Of a stretch of DNA of 25,176 nt, positions 1 through 6,224 are shown one piece after another. The stretch is from assembly GCA_900549445.1 (NCBI GenBank), contig UROS01000014.1, positions 1 through 25,176 on the forward strand, in the 5' to 3' direction. Origin of the DNA: an uncultured Porphyromonadaceae bacterium. Its GTDB lineage: Bacteria > Bacteroidota > Bacteroidia > Bacteroidales > Muribaculaceae. Every line of letters starts with the position of its first letter. The stretch's first letter is position 1. The notes under the pieces were generated by a model, which saw only the letters and a program-made list of their open reading frames with translations, was not told the origin of the DNA and did no database searches. The position numbers and the translations under genes were made by a program.

Positions 1-226
1 GGCCGTGGGTGGGACGGGCTTCCGCCGGCTGTTCGTTCACGGCCGGCGCTGCCGACGGGTCGAGGCGATCCTCGAGTGCCCGGGGCTGGATGATGATATT
101 GCCGCTGTTGCCCGCAGTGATATGATCAACTATCGAGGGCTGCGGCTCGACGTCGGCTGCGGCGCTCTGAGGCAGAAGCGCCGCAACAGCTGTCGCTGCG
201 GTCAGTAGAAGTCGGATTTTCTTCAT
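1..226 (-). CDS. Secreted protein, N-terminal fragment (possible SPOR-domain protein)
   Basis: A minus-strand reading frame opens at the ATG at 226 and runs off the left edge, so only about 75 residues are visible. It begins with a clear signal peptide: MKKIR, a hydrophobic LLLTAATAVAALL stretch, then a small-residue cleavage region (SAAA-D). The mature start contains IVDHITAGNSGNIIIQPRALEDRL, a pattern I associate with the N-terminus of SPOR-domain periplasmic proteins that often follow tpiA in Bacteroidales. The SPOR domain itself would lie outside the window, so the family call rests on neighbourhood and N-terminal resemblance only. The gene is 84 bp downstream of tpiA on the same strand. 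A terminator-like hairpin and two -7-like boxes in the gap suggest its own transcript. Confidence 0.55.
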   Translation of the reverse strand, partial: MKKIRLLLTAATAVAALLPQSAAADVEPQPSIVDHITAGNSGNIIIQPRALEDRLDPSAAPAVNEQPAEARPTHG

Positions 227-240
227 GTGAAAAAAGCAAA

Positions 241-280
241 TTCGACTGCAAAAATACAAAAATATATTCTTGCAGCCGAA
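241..280 (-). terminator. Terminator hairpin after tpiA
   Basis: On the minus strand an 11-bp stem (280-270 with 251-241, one G-T pair) closes an AT-rich loop. It is followed by a T-rich stretch (TTTGCTTTTTT) ending just before the next start codon. It lies 30 bp past the tpiA stop. The loop also holds the -7-like boxes of the next gene, so terminator and promoter overlap. Confidence 0.4.
249..264 (-). promoter_or_regulatory. Candidate promoter (-7 boxes) for the partial secreted-protein gene
   Basis: Two adjacent copies of TATTTTTG on the minus strand (256-249 and 264-257) match the Bacteroidetes -7 pattern TAnnTTTG. Initiation just downstream would give a leader of about 15-25 nt before the ATG at 226. 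I see no convincing -33 TTTG box. Confidence 0.35.
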
Positions 281-310
281 TTTTTTAGCGTTATTCGCAG
301 AAAGCCTTTA

Positions 311-1066
311 TCAGAATGCGTTCACGATACCCATGAACGAGTCTGCGTCGAGGGCTGCGCCGCCGATGAGGCCGCCGTCCACGTCGGGTTTTGCGAAGAG
401 TGCCTTGGCATTGCTCGGCTTGCAGCTGCCGCCGTAAAGAATGGAGGTGTTGTCTGCAACCTCTTTGCCATACTTGTCGGCGATGGTCTTGCGGATGAAT
501 GCGTGGATTTCCTGAGCCTGATCGTCGGTAGCGGTCTTGCCGGTGCCGATGGCCCATACGGGCTCGTAGGCGAGGATGAGCTTGCCGAAGTCTTCGGCCG
601 AGAGATCAAAGAGGGCGTCCTCGATCTGCGATTTTACCACGTCGAAGTAAGTTCCGTCCTCACGCTGCTCGAGAACCTCGCCGATGCAGAAGATGGGGGT
701 GAGGTTGTTGTCGAGAGCCAGACGTACTTTCTCTTTCAGGGTCTCGGAAGTCTCACCGTAGTACTGACGGCGCTCCGAGTGGCCGAGAATCACGTATTTT
801 GCTCCGGTCGATGCCACCATGGGAGCCGAAACCTCGCCGGTATAGGCGCCTTTCAGGTGGTCGGCGCAGTTCTCGGCGCCTAAGCCCAGCTTGTTGCTGT
901 CAATTACGTTATTGACTGCATAGAGGTGGGTGAAGGGCACACAGATGATTACGTCGCATTTGGGCTCTGCGTTTTTGAGTGCGTTGTTAACGTCTTCGGC
1001 GAGCTTTACGCCTTCGGGCAGCGTGGTATTCATTTTCCAGTTGCCGGCAACAATATTTTTTCTCAT
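311..1066 (-). CDS. tpiA: Triose-phosphate isomerase
   Basis: Interconverts dihydroxyacetone phosphate and glyceraldehyde 3-phosphate in cytoplasmic glycolysis and gluconeogenesis. The 251-residue length is normal for the family. All catalytic elements are visible: GNWKMN at residues 8-13 (Asn9, Lys11), the histidine of ILGHSERR (His96), the catalytic glutamate of AYEPVWAIGTG (Glu168, start of the mobile loop), and the phosphate-binding YGGS (211-214) and GLIGGAAL segments near the C-terminus. The ATG at 1066 gives the standard start MRKNIVAGNWK. A perfect TAATTTTG -7 box lies about 30 bp upstream. It is divergent from the YtxH gene at 1318. The gene appears intact. Confidence 0.98.
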   Translation of the reverse strand: MRKNIVAGNWKMNTTLPEGVKLAEDVNNALKNAEPKCDVIICVPFTHLYAVNNVIDSNKLGLGAENCADHLKGAYTGEVSAPMVASTGAKYVILGHSERRQYYGETSETLKEKVRLALDNNLTPIFCIGEVLEQREDGTYFDVVKSQIEDALFDLSAEDFGKLILAYEPVWAIGTGKTATDDQAQEIHAFIRKTIADKYGKEVADNTSILYGGSCKPSNAKALFAKPDVDGGLIGGAALDADSFMGIVNAF

Positions 1067-1094
1067 TTCAGTAAGGATTGTATTTTTCCGGGGG

Positions 1095-1127
1095 CAAAAT
1101 TACAAATAATCATCGGAATAACCGCAA
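1095..1127 (-). promoter_or_regulatory. Candidate promoter of tpiA
   Basis: On the minus strand TAATTTTG (1102-1095) fits the Bacteroidetes -7 consensus TAnnTTTG exactly. A TTG (1127-1125) lies 22 bp upstream as a possible -33 box, slightly farther than the usual 19-21 bp. The predicted leader is about 20 nt. Confidence 0.5.
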
Positions 1128-1217
1128 CCTTTTTCGTCTAAACTTCTCCGCTCTTTTCCCGTTGCCCGCTTTTCGGAGAATATTTTTGCTTTCCCGTAAC
1201 TTTTTTCCGCCTCACTG

Positions 1218-1248
1218 TTGATTCCGTTGTGGAATTTTATTATCTTAG
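1218..1248 (+). promoter_or_regulatory. Candidate promoter of the YtxH gene cluster
   Basis: TTG at 1218-1220 and TATCTTAG at 1241-1248 are spaced 20 bp apart, as expected for -33 and -7 boxes of the Bacteroidetes housekeeping sigma factor. The -7 differs from TAnnTTTG at one position. This would give a leader of roughly 60 nt before the ATG at 1318. The 251-bp gap from tpiA (1067-1317) holds this promoter and the tpiA promoter and nothing else I recognise. Confidence 0.4.
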
Positions 1249-1317
1249 CGAAAACTTTCCGCGCCGAAGGTTTGTTTCTTTTTAAGATTCTCTAATTTTT
1301 TAAATATACATACTGTA

Positions 1318-1518
1318 ATGAAAGCATTAAACATCGTTTTGGCTGTTTTGGGCGGTGCCATCGCCGGCGCTGCAGTTGGTCTCCTCTTCGCCCCCGAAAA
1401 AGGCGAAAGAACCCGCAAGGATATCGTTGATTATCTCCGTAGCAAAGGCATCAAGCTCCAGAAGAGCAAGATCGAGGAACTTGCCGATGAGATTGCCGAC
1501 GAACTCGAAGCCAAATAA
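1318..1518 (+). CDS. YtxH domain-containing small membrane protein (copy 1)
   Basis: A 66-residue protein. A glycine/alanine-rich transmembrane helix (about residues 5-24, VLAVLGGAIAGAAVGLLFAP) is followed directly by the APEKGERTRKDI signature of YtxH-family proteins. An amphipathic, charged helix (LQKSKIEELADEIADELEA) follows. The family is widespread and linked to envelope or general stress in Firmicutes, but its biochemical role is not established. The next gene encodes a paralogue with the same architecture. A strong terminator hairpin immediately downstream suggests that this first gene is mostly made as a separate short transcript. Confidence 0.85.
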   Translation: MKALNIVLAVLGGAIAGAAVGLLFAPEKGERTRKDIVDYLRSKGIKLQKSKIEELADEIADELEAK

Positions 1519-1541
1519 AAATTACAGATAAACCACTTACT

Positions 1542-1585
1542 CCGCGGCGTCTCATGCTTCCTGCTGAGGAAGGCGCCGCGGTTTT
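1542..1585 (+). terminator. Intrinsic terminator between the two YtxH genes
   Basis: A two-tier hairpin: outer 8-bp stem CCGCGGCG/CGCCGCGG (1542-1549 with 1574-1581), inner 6-bp stem CTTCCT/AGGAAG (1557-1562 with 1567-1572) with a GCTG loop, then TTTT. It sits 23 bp after the first YtxH stop and would separate or dampen transcription into the downstream genes. Confidence 0.65.
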
Positions 1586-1613
1586 CTCAAAACCACTCAC
1601 CACCCGCAAGACT

Positions 1614-1802
1614 ATGAACTGGATTTATGCTTTTTTAGGCGGCGCTATCGTGGGCGCCGGCGTTGCAATTCTTTTCGCTCCTGAAAAAGGAGAAGACCTC
1701 CGTGCCCGCATCAAGGAACTCCTCCGCAAGAAGGGCATCATCTGCAGCGACAGCGAAATCGACGCTCTCGTGGAGCAGCTTACTACTGAAATCGACGACT
1801 GA
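1614..1802 (+). CDS. YtxH domain-containing small membrane protein (copy 2)
   Basis: A 62-residue paralogue of the upstream gene: MNWIYAFLGGAIVGAGVAILFAPEKGEDLRARIKELL, then an acidic C-terminal helix. The shared layout is one Gly/Ala-rich membrane helix (about 4-22), APEKGE at the membrane exit, and a charged helix. I chose the ATG at 1614 because it aligns with the start of copy 1. The in-frame ATG at 1554 lies inside the terminator hairpin and would add 20 unrelated residues. It is followed closely by the holin-like gene (8-bp gap), so these two and the next small gene are probably one operon. Confidence 0.82.
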   Translation: MNWIYAFLGGAIVGAGVAILFAPEKGEDLRARIKELLRKKGIICSDSEIDALVEQLTTEIDD

Positions 1803-1810
1803 CCTTGGTT

Positions 1811-2149
1811 ATGTCGGATAAAAACGATAACAAATTCAGCACCCTGTGGGTTGAGTTTCAGGATTTTCTGAAACTCAACCTCGACTATGCCCGGCTTACT
1901 GCCGCCGAGAAGCTTACCATGCTCCTCGTGGCGATTTCGCTATGCCTGATTGGGTTCGTGCTGGTATCCCTCATCCTGTTTTTTGCCTCTATGGCCCTGA
2001 TAGGGATTATCGCACGCTCAACCGGCCTTGTGGGCGCCGAACTCATAATGGGCGGATTCTATGTCCTTATGCTCGTTCTGGTGATAGCTTTCCGCCGCCC
2101 CCTGATTGTCAATCCGATTTCGCGTTTCGTGTCTAAACTTTTTCTTTAA
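1811..2149 (+). CDS. Phage holin family protein (holin superfamily III-like membrane protein)
   Basis: A 112-residue membrane protein. A short hydrophilic N-terminus (about 1-30) precedes TAAEKLTMLLVAISLCLIGF, and two long hydrophobic hairpin helices (about 36-64 and 72-95) end in a basic tail (RRPLIVNPISRFVSKLF). This is the layout of chromosomal PF07332-type proteins, which are called phage holin family by homology but are not phage genes and usually accompany YtxH genes. The ATG at 1811 was preferred over an upstream in-frame TTG at 1805. It starts 8 bp after YtxH copy 2 and ends 2 bp before the next gene, indicating one operon. A role in envelope homeostasis is plausible but unproven. Confidence 0.75.
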   Translation: MSDKNDNKFSTLWVEFQDFLKLNLDYARLTAAEKLTMLLVAISLCLIGFVLVSLILFFASMALIGIIARSTGLVGAELIMGGFYVLMLVLVIAFRRPLIVNPISRFVSKLFL

Positions 2150-2151
2150 TC

Positions 2152-2439
2152 ATGGCAAGCAAACGAAAAACATTACCCCACGAAACCGACGGCTGGAAGG
2201 GCTACACTCTCGATGAGATCCGCTATCTGCGCGCATATACCGCCGCCCGCATCGAAATCCAGGGTGAAGGACTGAAAAACAATGTCAGGAATCTCAACCC
2301 TCTCAGCCGTGGTGACGGCTCGCAGCCAGGAGGACTATTCGGCAGAATTTTCAGCGCCCTCACCTACATCGACATCGCCATCATTGCTTTCAAGGTCGGA
2401 AGCAAGGTGCTCCATACGGTAAGGCGGCTTCGCCGCTGA
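2152..2439 (+). CDS. Conserved small hypothetical protein of the YtxH/holin cluster
   Basis: A 95-residue, very basic protein whose start codon follows the previous stop by 2 bp, so it is surely in the same operon. The N-terminal half is soluble and charged (WKGYTLDEIRYLRAYTAARIEIQ). A moderately hydrophobic segment near residues 66-83 (ALTYIDIAIIAFKVGSKV) could be a membrane-associated helix, followed by the basic end HTVRRLRR. I do not recognise a named domain. The invariant-looking cluster position suggests that it works with the YtxH and holin-like proteins at the inner membrane. No catalytic motif is visible. Confidence 0.7.
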   Translation: MASKRKTLPHETDGWKGYTLDEIRYLRAYTAARIEIQGEGLKNNVRNLNPLSRGDGSQPGGLFGRIFSALTYIDIAIIAFKVGSKVLHTVRRLRR

Positions 2440-2456
2440 GCCTGATTATTGCTACT

Positions 2457-2498
2457 GGTCAATGACCGGCTGCGCTTAAGCGTGTCCGGTCATTGACC
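2457..2498 (+). repeat. 13-bp perfect inverted repeat with self-palindromic arms
   Basis: GGTCAATGACCGG (2457-2469) is mirrored exactly by CCGGTCATTGACC (2486-2498). The 16-nt spacer contains the palindrome CGCTTAAGCG (2473-2482). Each arm also holds the dyad GGTCA-N-TGACC. No T-run follows, so it is not a standard terminator. It lies 17 bp after the small hypothetical gene and 35 bp before prmA, so it could end the first operon in a factor-dependent way or be an operator for a dimeric regulator. Confidence 0.6.
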
Positions 2499-2533
2499 GC
2501 GTATATATAAATAATGTATACATATTATAATAT

Positions 2534-3385
2534 ATGAACGATTATATTGAGGTCAGAATCGACATCAACCCTTGTGATGAAATCTCAACCGACATTCTCG
2601 CCGCACTTCTCGCCGACGCAGGCTATGAAAGTTTTGTGCCCGATGCCGCAGGAATGACCGCCTACGTGAAAAAAGAAGATTTTTCCCGACAGGCGCTCGA
2701 CTCCGCCGTTGAGGAAAGCGGTGTTCCTGCCCGGGCCACTGTTGAGATCTCCCATAAGCTCGTGGAGGGAAGAGACTGGAACGAGGAGTGGGAGAAAAAC
2801 TATTTCCAGCCTATCGTGGTTGGCGACGAATGCGTTATCCACAGCTCATTCCACCGCGACGTACCTGTATGTCGCTACGACATCGTCATCGATCCCAAGA
2901 TGGCGTTCGGAACAGGCCACCATGCCACTACCTCGCTGATTCTCGCCCGGCTCCTCTCCATCGACCTCGAGGGTCTGAGCACTGTCGACATGGGAACCGG
3001 CACCGGAATCCTCGCCATCCTTGCCGCCATGCGCGGCGCGTCGCCCGTGACTGCCGTGGAAATCGACGAATTTGCTTTCTCAAACGCAGTGGAGAATTTC
3101 CGCCTCAACAACGTGCCGCAGGTACAGGCCGTTCTCGGCGACGCCTCCGCGCTCCGTGGCATTTCCGGCGTGCAACTCTTCATTGCCAACATAAACCGCA
3201 ATATCATCACCGCCGACCTCCCGCGCTATGCCGCCACGCTCGCCCCGGGAGCAACCATGCTCCTGAGTGGCTTCTACGAGGCTGACATTCCGGTGGTTCT
3301 GGCTGTCGCCGAGCCCCTCGGTCTGCACTACGAGGGCCACACTGTCCGGGATAACTGGACTTGTCTGCGCCTGAAAATGGCCTGA
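2534..3385 (+). CDS. prmA: Ribosomal protein L11 methyltransferase
   Basis: SAM-dependent methylation of ribosomal protein L11 in the cytoplasm. The 283-residue length fits the family. The N-terminal ferredoxin-like substrate-recognition domain covers about residues 1-75. The linker carries DWNEEWEKNYFQP (81-93), typical of PrmA. FGTGHHATT (125-133) and the SAM-binding glycine loop VDMGTGTGIL (151-160) are followed by the acidic EID (176-178) and the ANINRNI catalytic-loop variant (218-224). The C-terminus NWTCLRLKM is typical. An AT-rich 35-bp stretch and the GGTCAATGACC inverted repeat precede it, and a good terminator follows. Confidence 0.96.
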   Translation: MNDYIEVRIDINPCDEISTDILAALLADAGYESFVPDAAGMTAYVKKEDFSRQALDSAVEESGVPARATVEISHKLVEGRDWNEEWEKNYFQPIVVGDECVIHSSFHRDVPVCRYDIVIDPKMAFGTGHHATTSLILARLLSIDLEGLSTVDMGTGTGILAILAAMRGASPVTAVEIDEFAFSNAVENFRLNNVPQVQAVLGDASALRGISGVQLFIANINRNIITADLPRYAATLAPGATMLLSGFYEADIPVVLAVAEPLGLHYEGHTVRDNWTCLRLKMA

Positions 3386-3410
3386 TATCCGTATTCCTTC
3401 AAAATTTTTT

Positions 3411-3441
3411 GCCCCGCGAATGAAACTTTCCGGGGCTTTTT
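3411..3441 (+). terminator. Intrinsic terminator after prmA
   Basis: GCCCCG (3411-3416) pairs with CGGGGC (3431-3436) around a 14-nt loop, followed directly by TTTTT. It lies only 25 bp after the prmA stop and ends 18 bp before the sigma-factor ATG. That leaves almost no room for a separate promoter upstream of the sigma gene, so readthrough or a promoter overlapping the hairpin must be assumed. Confidence 0.8.
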
Positions 3442-3458
3442 GCGTCTAACAGACTGAA

Positions 3459-3959
3459 ATGTCCGACAAAGCACGCCAACAACAGTTCATGGCGCTCGTC
3501 GACGCCAACAAGCGTACCATATATAAGGTATGTTACATGTACGCTTCCGGTCCCGAGCACCTCAAAGACCTCTACCAGGAGATTCTCGCTAATCTCTGGC
3601 AGGGAATCGACTCATTTCGCGGCGATGCAAAAGTGTCGACATGGATTTACCGCACGGCAATCAACACCTGCGTCACCTACCACCGCAACCACCGCAGCCA
3701 CTCCTCGGAGATGAGTCCCCACGAGGCACTTCCCGACGTGGCCGATGAGGGCGACGGCGGCCACCGCGAACGTCTGCGCGAGATGTACCGACTGATAGGT
3801 CAGCTCAACAAAATGGACAAAGCGCTGATTCTGATGTGGCTCGACGAACGCAGCTACGACGAGATCGCCGACGTCACCAGTCTGTCGCGCAACAACGTGG
3901 CCACACGTCTGCGGCGAATCAAACTCAAACTTATCGAACAAGGAAAGGAGGAACTATGA
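3459..3959 (+). CDS. ECF-type RNA polymerase sigma factor
   Basis: A 166-residue sigma-70 family protein with only regions 2 and 4, hence ECF class. Region 2 includes DLYQEILANLW (37-47) and the -10-recognition helix STWIYRTAINTC (60-71). A variable acidic linker spans about 80-105. Region 4 includes LDERSYDEIADVTSLSRNNVATRLRRIKLKL (128-158), with its helix-turn-helix. It would direct polymerase to a small regulon, which cannot be deduced here. Its stop overlaps the ATG of the next gene by 4 bases (ATGA), implying translational coupling. It sits 18 bp after the prmA terminator. The coupled membrane protein is a candidate regulator of its activity. Confidence 0.93.
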   Translation: MSDKARQQQFMALVDANKRTIYKVCYMYASGPEHLKDLYQEILANLWQGIDSFRGDAKVSTWIYRTAINTCVTYHRNHRSHSSEMSPHEALPDVADEGDGGHRERLREMYRLIGQLNKMDKALILMWLDERSYDEIADVTSLSRNNVATRLRRIKLKLIEQGKEEL

Positions 3960-4513
3960 ATATTGACGAACTTCGGCGCTCATGGAATGCGATCGATGCC
4001 GACACCCGGGAAATCGACGCCGCCAACAGCGATTTCCGCCGGAAAATCGAGTCGGGCACCGTGACTTCCGCACGTTCGCGCCTGCTGCGCACCCTGCGCA
4101 TGCAGCAGGTGCTGATATTGGTCGGCCTATTTGCCATCAGAGTGTTGTGGAACTTCAATCCGCTCCTCACGGGTCTTTGCCTGCTATTCTTTATAATCAT
4201 GGGTGTGCTCGTGAGCTACGAGTTTTTCCGGCTTCGCTCAATCTCATTTTCGCAGATACCTGTGGCGCAGGCCCGCTGGGAGATCTACGCCATGAAGCGG
4301 CGCTATTTCTGGTACCGCGTGGTTGGTATGACTCTCGGTATTCCGCTGGTAGGGTGGATGCTCTGGTTCTTCTACGGAATAGACACCGGAATGTTTATCG
4401 GCGGATGCACCGGAGCCGTGATTGGGCTCGCCATCGGAATTTCAATCAACATCAGGCGTGCAAGACTTCTGCGGCAGATGCGCCGCGAAATCGACGAGGA
4501 GATGGCCGGTTGA
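3956..4513 (+). CDS. Four-helix membrane protein coupled to the ECF sigma factor (possible anti-sigma role)
   Basis: A 185-residue protein. The start ATG at 3956 overlaps the sigma-factor stop (ATGA) and is preceded 4 nt upstream by AAAGGAGG, an unusually good Shine-Dalgarno for this lineage, which fixes the start. The N-terminal about 45 residues are soluble and charged (IDELRRSWNAIDADTREID). Four hydrophobic helices follow in two pairs (about 50-65, 68-87, 122-142, 148-166), and the protein ends in a basic/acidic tail. I recognise no classical zinc-binding anti-sigma motif. The soluble N-terminus plus membrane domain and the tight coupling make a sigma-controlling role plausible, but this is inference from position. 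Confidence 0.75.
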   Translation: MNIDELRRSWNAIDADTREIDAANSDFRRKIESGTVTSARSRLLRTLRMQQVLILVGLFAIRVLWNFNPLLTGLCLLFFIIMGVLVSYEFFRLRSISFSQIPVAQARWEIYAMKRRYFWYRVVGMTLGIPLVGWMLWFFYGIDTGMFIGGCTGAVIGLAIGISINIRRARLLRQMRREIDEEMAG

Positions 4514-4542
4514 TTCTTCCATCTTTCTTATGAAAATACGAA

Positions 4543-4579
4543 CCGGGGCTGCGTGGGATTCCTCCCTCCGCAGCCCCGG
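4543..4579. terminator. Bidirectional terminator between convergent genes
   Basis: A perfect 11-bp stem CCGGGGCTGCG/CGCAGCCCCGG (4543-4553 with 4569-4579) with a 15-nt loop sits between the convergent genes ending at 4513 (+) and 4604 (-). Both exits are moderately T-rich (ATTTCTTTG on plus, TTCGTATTTTC on minus), so it probably serves both. Confidence 0.7.
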
Positions 4580-4603
4580 ATTTCTTTGAGTCAGTCAGGT
4601 CGT

Positions 4604-6061
4604 TTATTTTACGAACTTCATGGTCTTTACGCCGTAGTCGGTGGCCACGCGCGCCACGTAGACGCCTGTCTCCAGACTTTCGAGGCTCAGGCTGAGTTCG
4701 CCGTTGCCCTCTGCAGCTGCTACGGAGATGCCTGAAATCGACCATACGCTTACCGAAACTTCGCCCGAGGCTTTTACCGTGAGTGTGTTGCCGTCCCACT
4801 CACACTCGGCCTGGCTGTCGGTAACTATATTGCCGATGCCGCTGAAATCCACGAAATTCTCGGCCGTAATCTTCATTGTCGGCACGTATTCTTCCTCATA
4901 CATGTCGTATTCCGAAATCAAGGTCTCGAGCACCCGGCTGTCGTCACCGTAGGTGTAGTCCCACTTAGTGCCCTCAATATAGGTTTCGCCGTCCATTTCC
5001 ATGGTCGAAATCTCGCTTATGGGATTGAGATGTGAATCATATTCAACTTCATACGATTCTGTCTGACCGTAGGTCTCGCCCTCCTCTTCCGAAACAGACT
5101 CAATCTTTTCGGTAAAGCTTCCGTATGCGTCGGTGTAAAGGAGCGAGTGATTGACGGTGGCTGTGTAGCCTTCGCCCTCCTCCTTGATTGTCGAATTGAA
5201 GTTGTCGCCGTCGTAGGTGGCGCTTATGGTTCCGATTTGCTCGTCGAGATACCATATCTCGGCGCTCTTCACCCTGTTGTCGCCTACAAATAGCTCCGTG
5301 AAATTATTTGTAAGGAACTGACCGTTGCAGTCGTTCCACTCTATGTTGAGAAATGAGAGCTGATCCACCCACTCAAGCTGCGTGCCGGTGTATTCCAGCT
5401 CGCTGAGATACCATTCGAACGGAGCGCTCGCGCCGTCCTCATACATGAGTTTCACTCTCGAGGTCGGGTCGTAAATGCCCTGGAAGTAAACCTGGATTTC
5501 ATAGTCGGTCACGTTGTTGTCGGCGTTGCGGGTCACCTTGAAGTGATTGCTGGAACCGATCACCCATTCGTCGTTGTAGTAGCGATAAATATCGTTGGCG
5601 GTGGCGAACGTGTGAACAATCGGGTCGTTGAATTCCTTCACGGTTTTTCCGCTCGGAGTCCAGGTGGCGCCTTCGTCGTCGCTCGTGTCCTCGGCTTTGA
5701 GAGTGGTGTTGCCATACTTGTCGTACTCGTACTTTATGCGCGAGATTTCGCCTTCATATTCCTCCGCCTCGCTGGCGATTGTGCCGTCGGGGTTGTAGGT
5801 GTAGGTGTAAGTGCCGCCGTCAACCCACTCGCCGTCCATGTATGCGCTGATATTTTCCTTGAGGGGGAGGGGTACCTTGTTTTCCTCTGCCCTCGAAGCC
5901 GCCCGCCGGGCTTTGCGGACGCCGAATTTTGCCGGAGCCGCTTTCTCGGTTTTCATCACGAATTTGGACTGGAGAGCTTTCTGTCTGATGGGGGCGGCTT
6001 CCGCCACTGCGGCAGTCGATACAACTGCTGCCGCCAAAACTAAAGAAGTAAAAATTTTCAT
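4604..6061 (-). CDS. Secreted protein with T9SS-like C-terminal sorting tail, function unknown
   Basis: About 485 residues. A signal peptide (MKIFTSLVLAAAVVSTAAVAEA-A) is followed by a basic stretch. The long middle part is rich in Tyr, Glu, Asp, Gly and Thr, with beta-strand periodicity and repeated patterns like YTYTYNPDGTI, YEYDKYGN and YEVEYDSHLNPI, resembling RHS/YD-like or MORN-like strands of outer-surface proteins. The last ~75 residues (VSVSVWSISGISV ... LETGVYVARVATDYGVKTMKFVK) match the general form of type IX secretion C-terminal domains (GVYVA-x-V ... KxxK). I took the second ATG (6061); another lies two codons upstream at 6067. No enzyme motif seen. Flanked by terminators, so probably monocistronic. 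Confidence 0.8.
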   Translation of the reverse strand: MKIFTSLVLAAAVVSTAAVAEAAPIRQKALQSKFVMKTEKAAPAKFGVRKARRAASRAEENKVPLPLKENISAYMDGEWVDGGTYTYTYNPDGTIASEAEEYEGEISRIKYEYDKYGNTTLKAEDTSDDEGATWTPSGKTVKEFNDPIVHTFATANDIYRYYNDEWVIGSSNHFKVTRNADNNVTDYEIQVYFQGIYDPTSRVKLMYEDGASAPFEWYLSELEYTGTQLEWVDQLSFLNIEWNDCNGQFLTNNFTELFVGDNRVKSAEIWYLDEQIGTISATYDGDNFNSTIKEEGEGYTATVNHSLLYTDAYGSFTEKIESVSEEEGETYGQTESYEVEYDSHLNPISEISTMEMDGETYIEGTKWDYTYGDDSRVLETLISEYDMYEEEYVPTMKITAENFVDFSGIGNIVTDSQAECEWDGNTLTVKASGEVSVSVWSISGISVAAAEGNGELSLSLESLETGVYVARVATDYGVKTMKFVK

Positions 6062-6159
6062 AGGCATAATATGATGTTTGTGTTACTTTTCTCTGAAAAA
6101 TTACGCATAATTTTTTCAGATTCTAAAATAATTTAACATTTCGCATTGCAAATAAAAAA

Positions 6160-6201
6160 GTGGTAAAAAAAGCGGCGGCCGCTCGGACTGAGCGGCCGCC
6201 G
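6160..6201 (-). terminator. Intrinsic terminator of the TPR lipoprotein gene
   Basis: On the minus strand an 11-bp GC stem (CGGCGGCCGCT/AGCGGCCGCCG, 6201-6191 with 6183-6173) with a 7-nt loop is followed by a T-rich tail (CTTTTTTTACCACTTTTTT). It lies 23 bp beyond the stop of the gene at 6225. Confidence 0.85.
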
Positions 6202-6224
6202 TTTGTCGCGGAATCTGCTTCTTG

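Noticed and set aside
227..883. 218-codon plus-strand frame over tpiA
   Set aside because: Antisense to tpiA, whose catalytic motifs are all present; the plus frame starts within the tpiA terminator region.
1554..1613. 20-codon upstream extension of the second YtxH gene
   Set aside because: The start would lie inside the terminator hairpin, and the extension does not align with the paralogous copy.
1811..2149. Prophage remnant suggested by the holin-like protein
   Set aside because: No other phage genes are nearby, and this holin-superfamily-III type is a normal chromosomal companion of YtxH genes.
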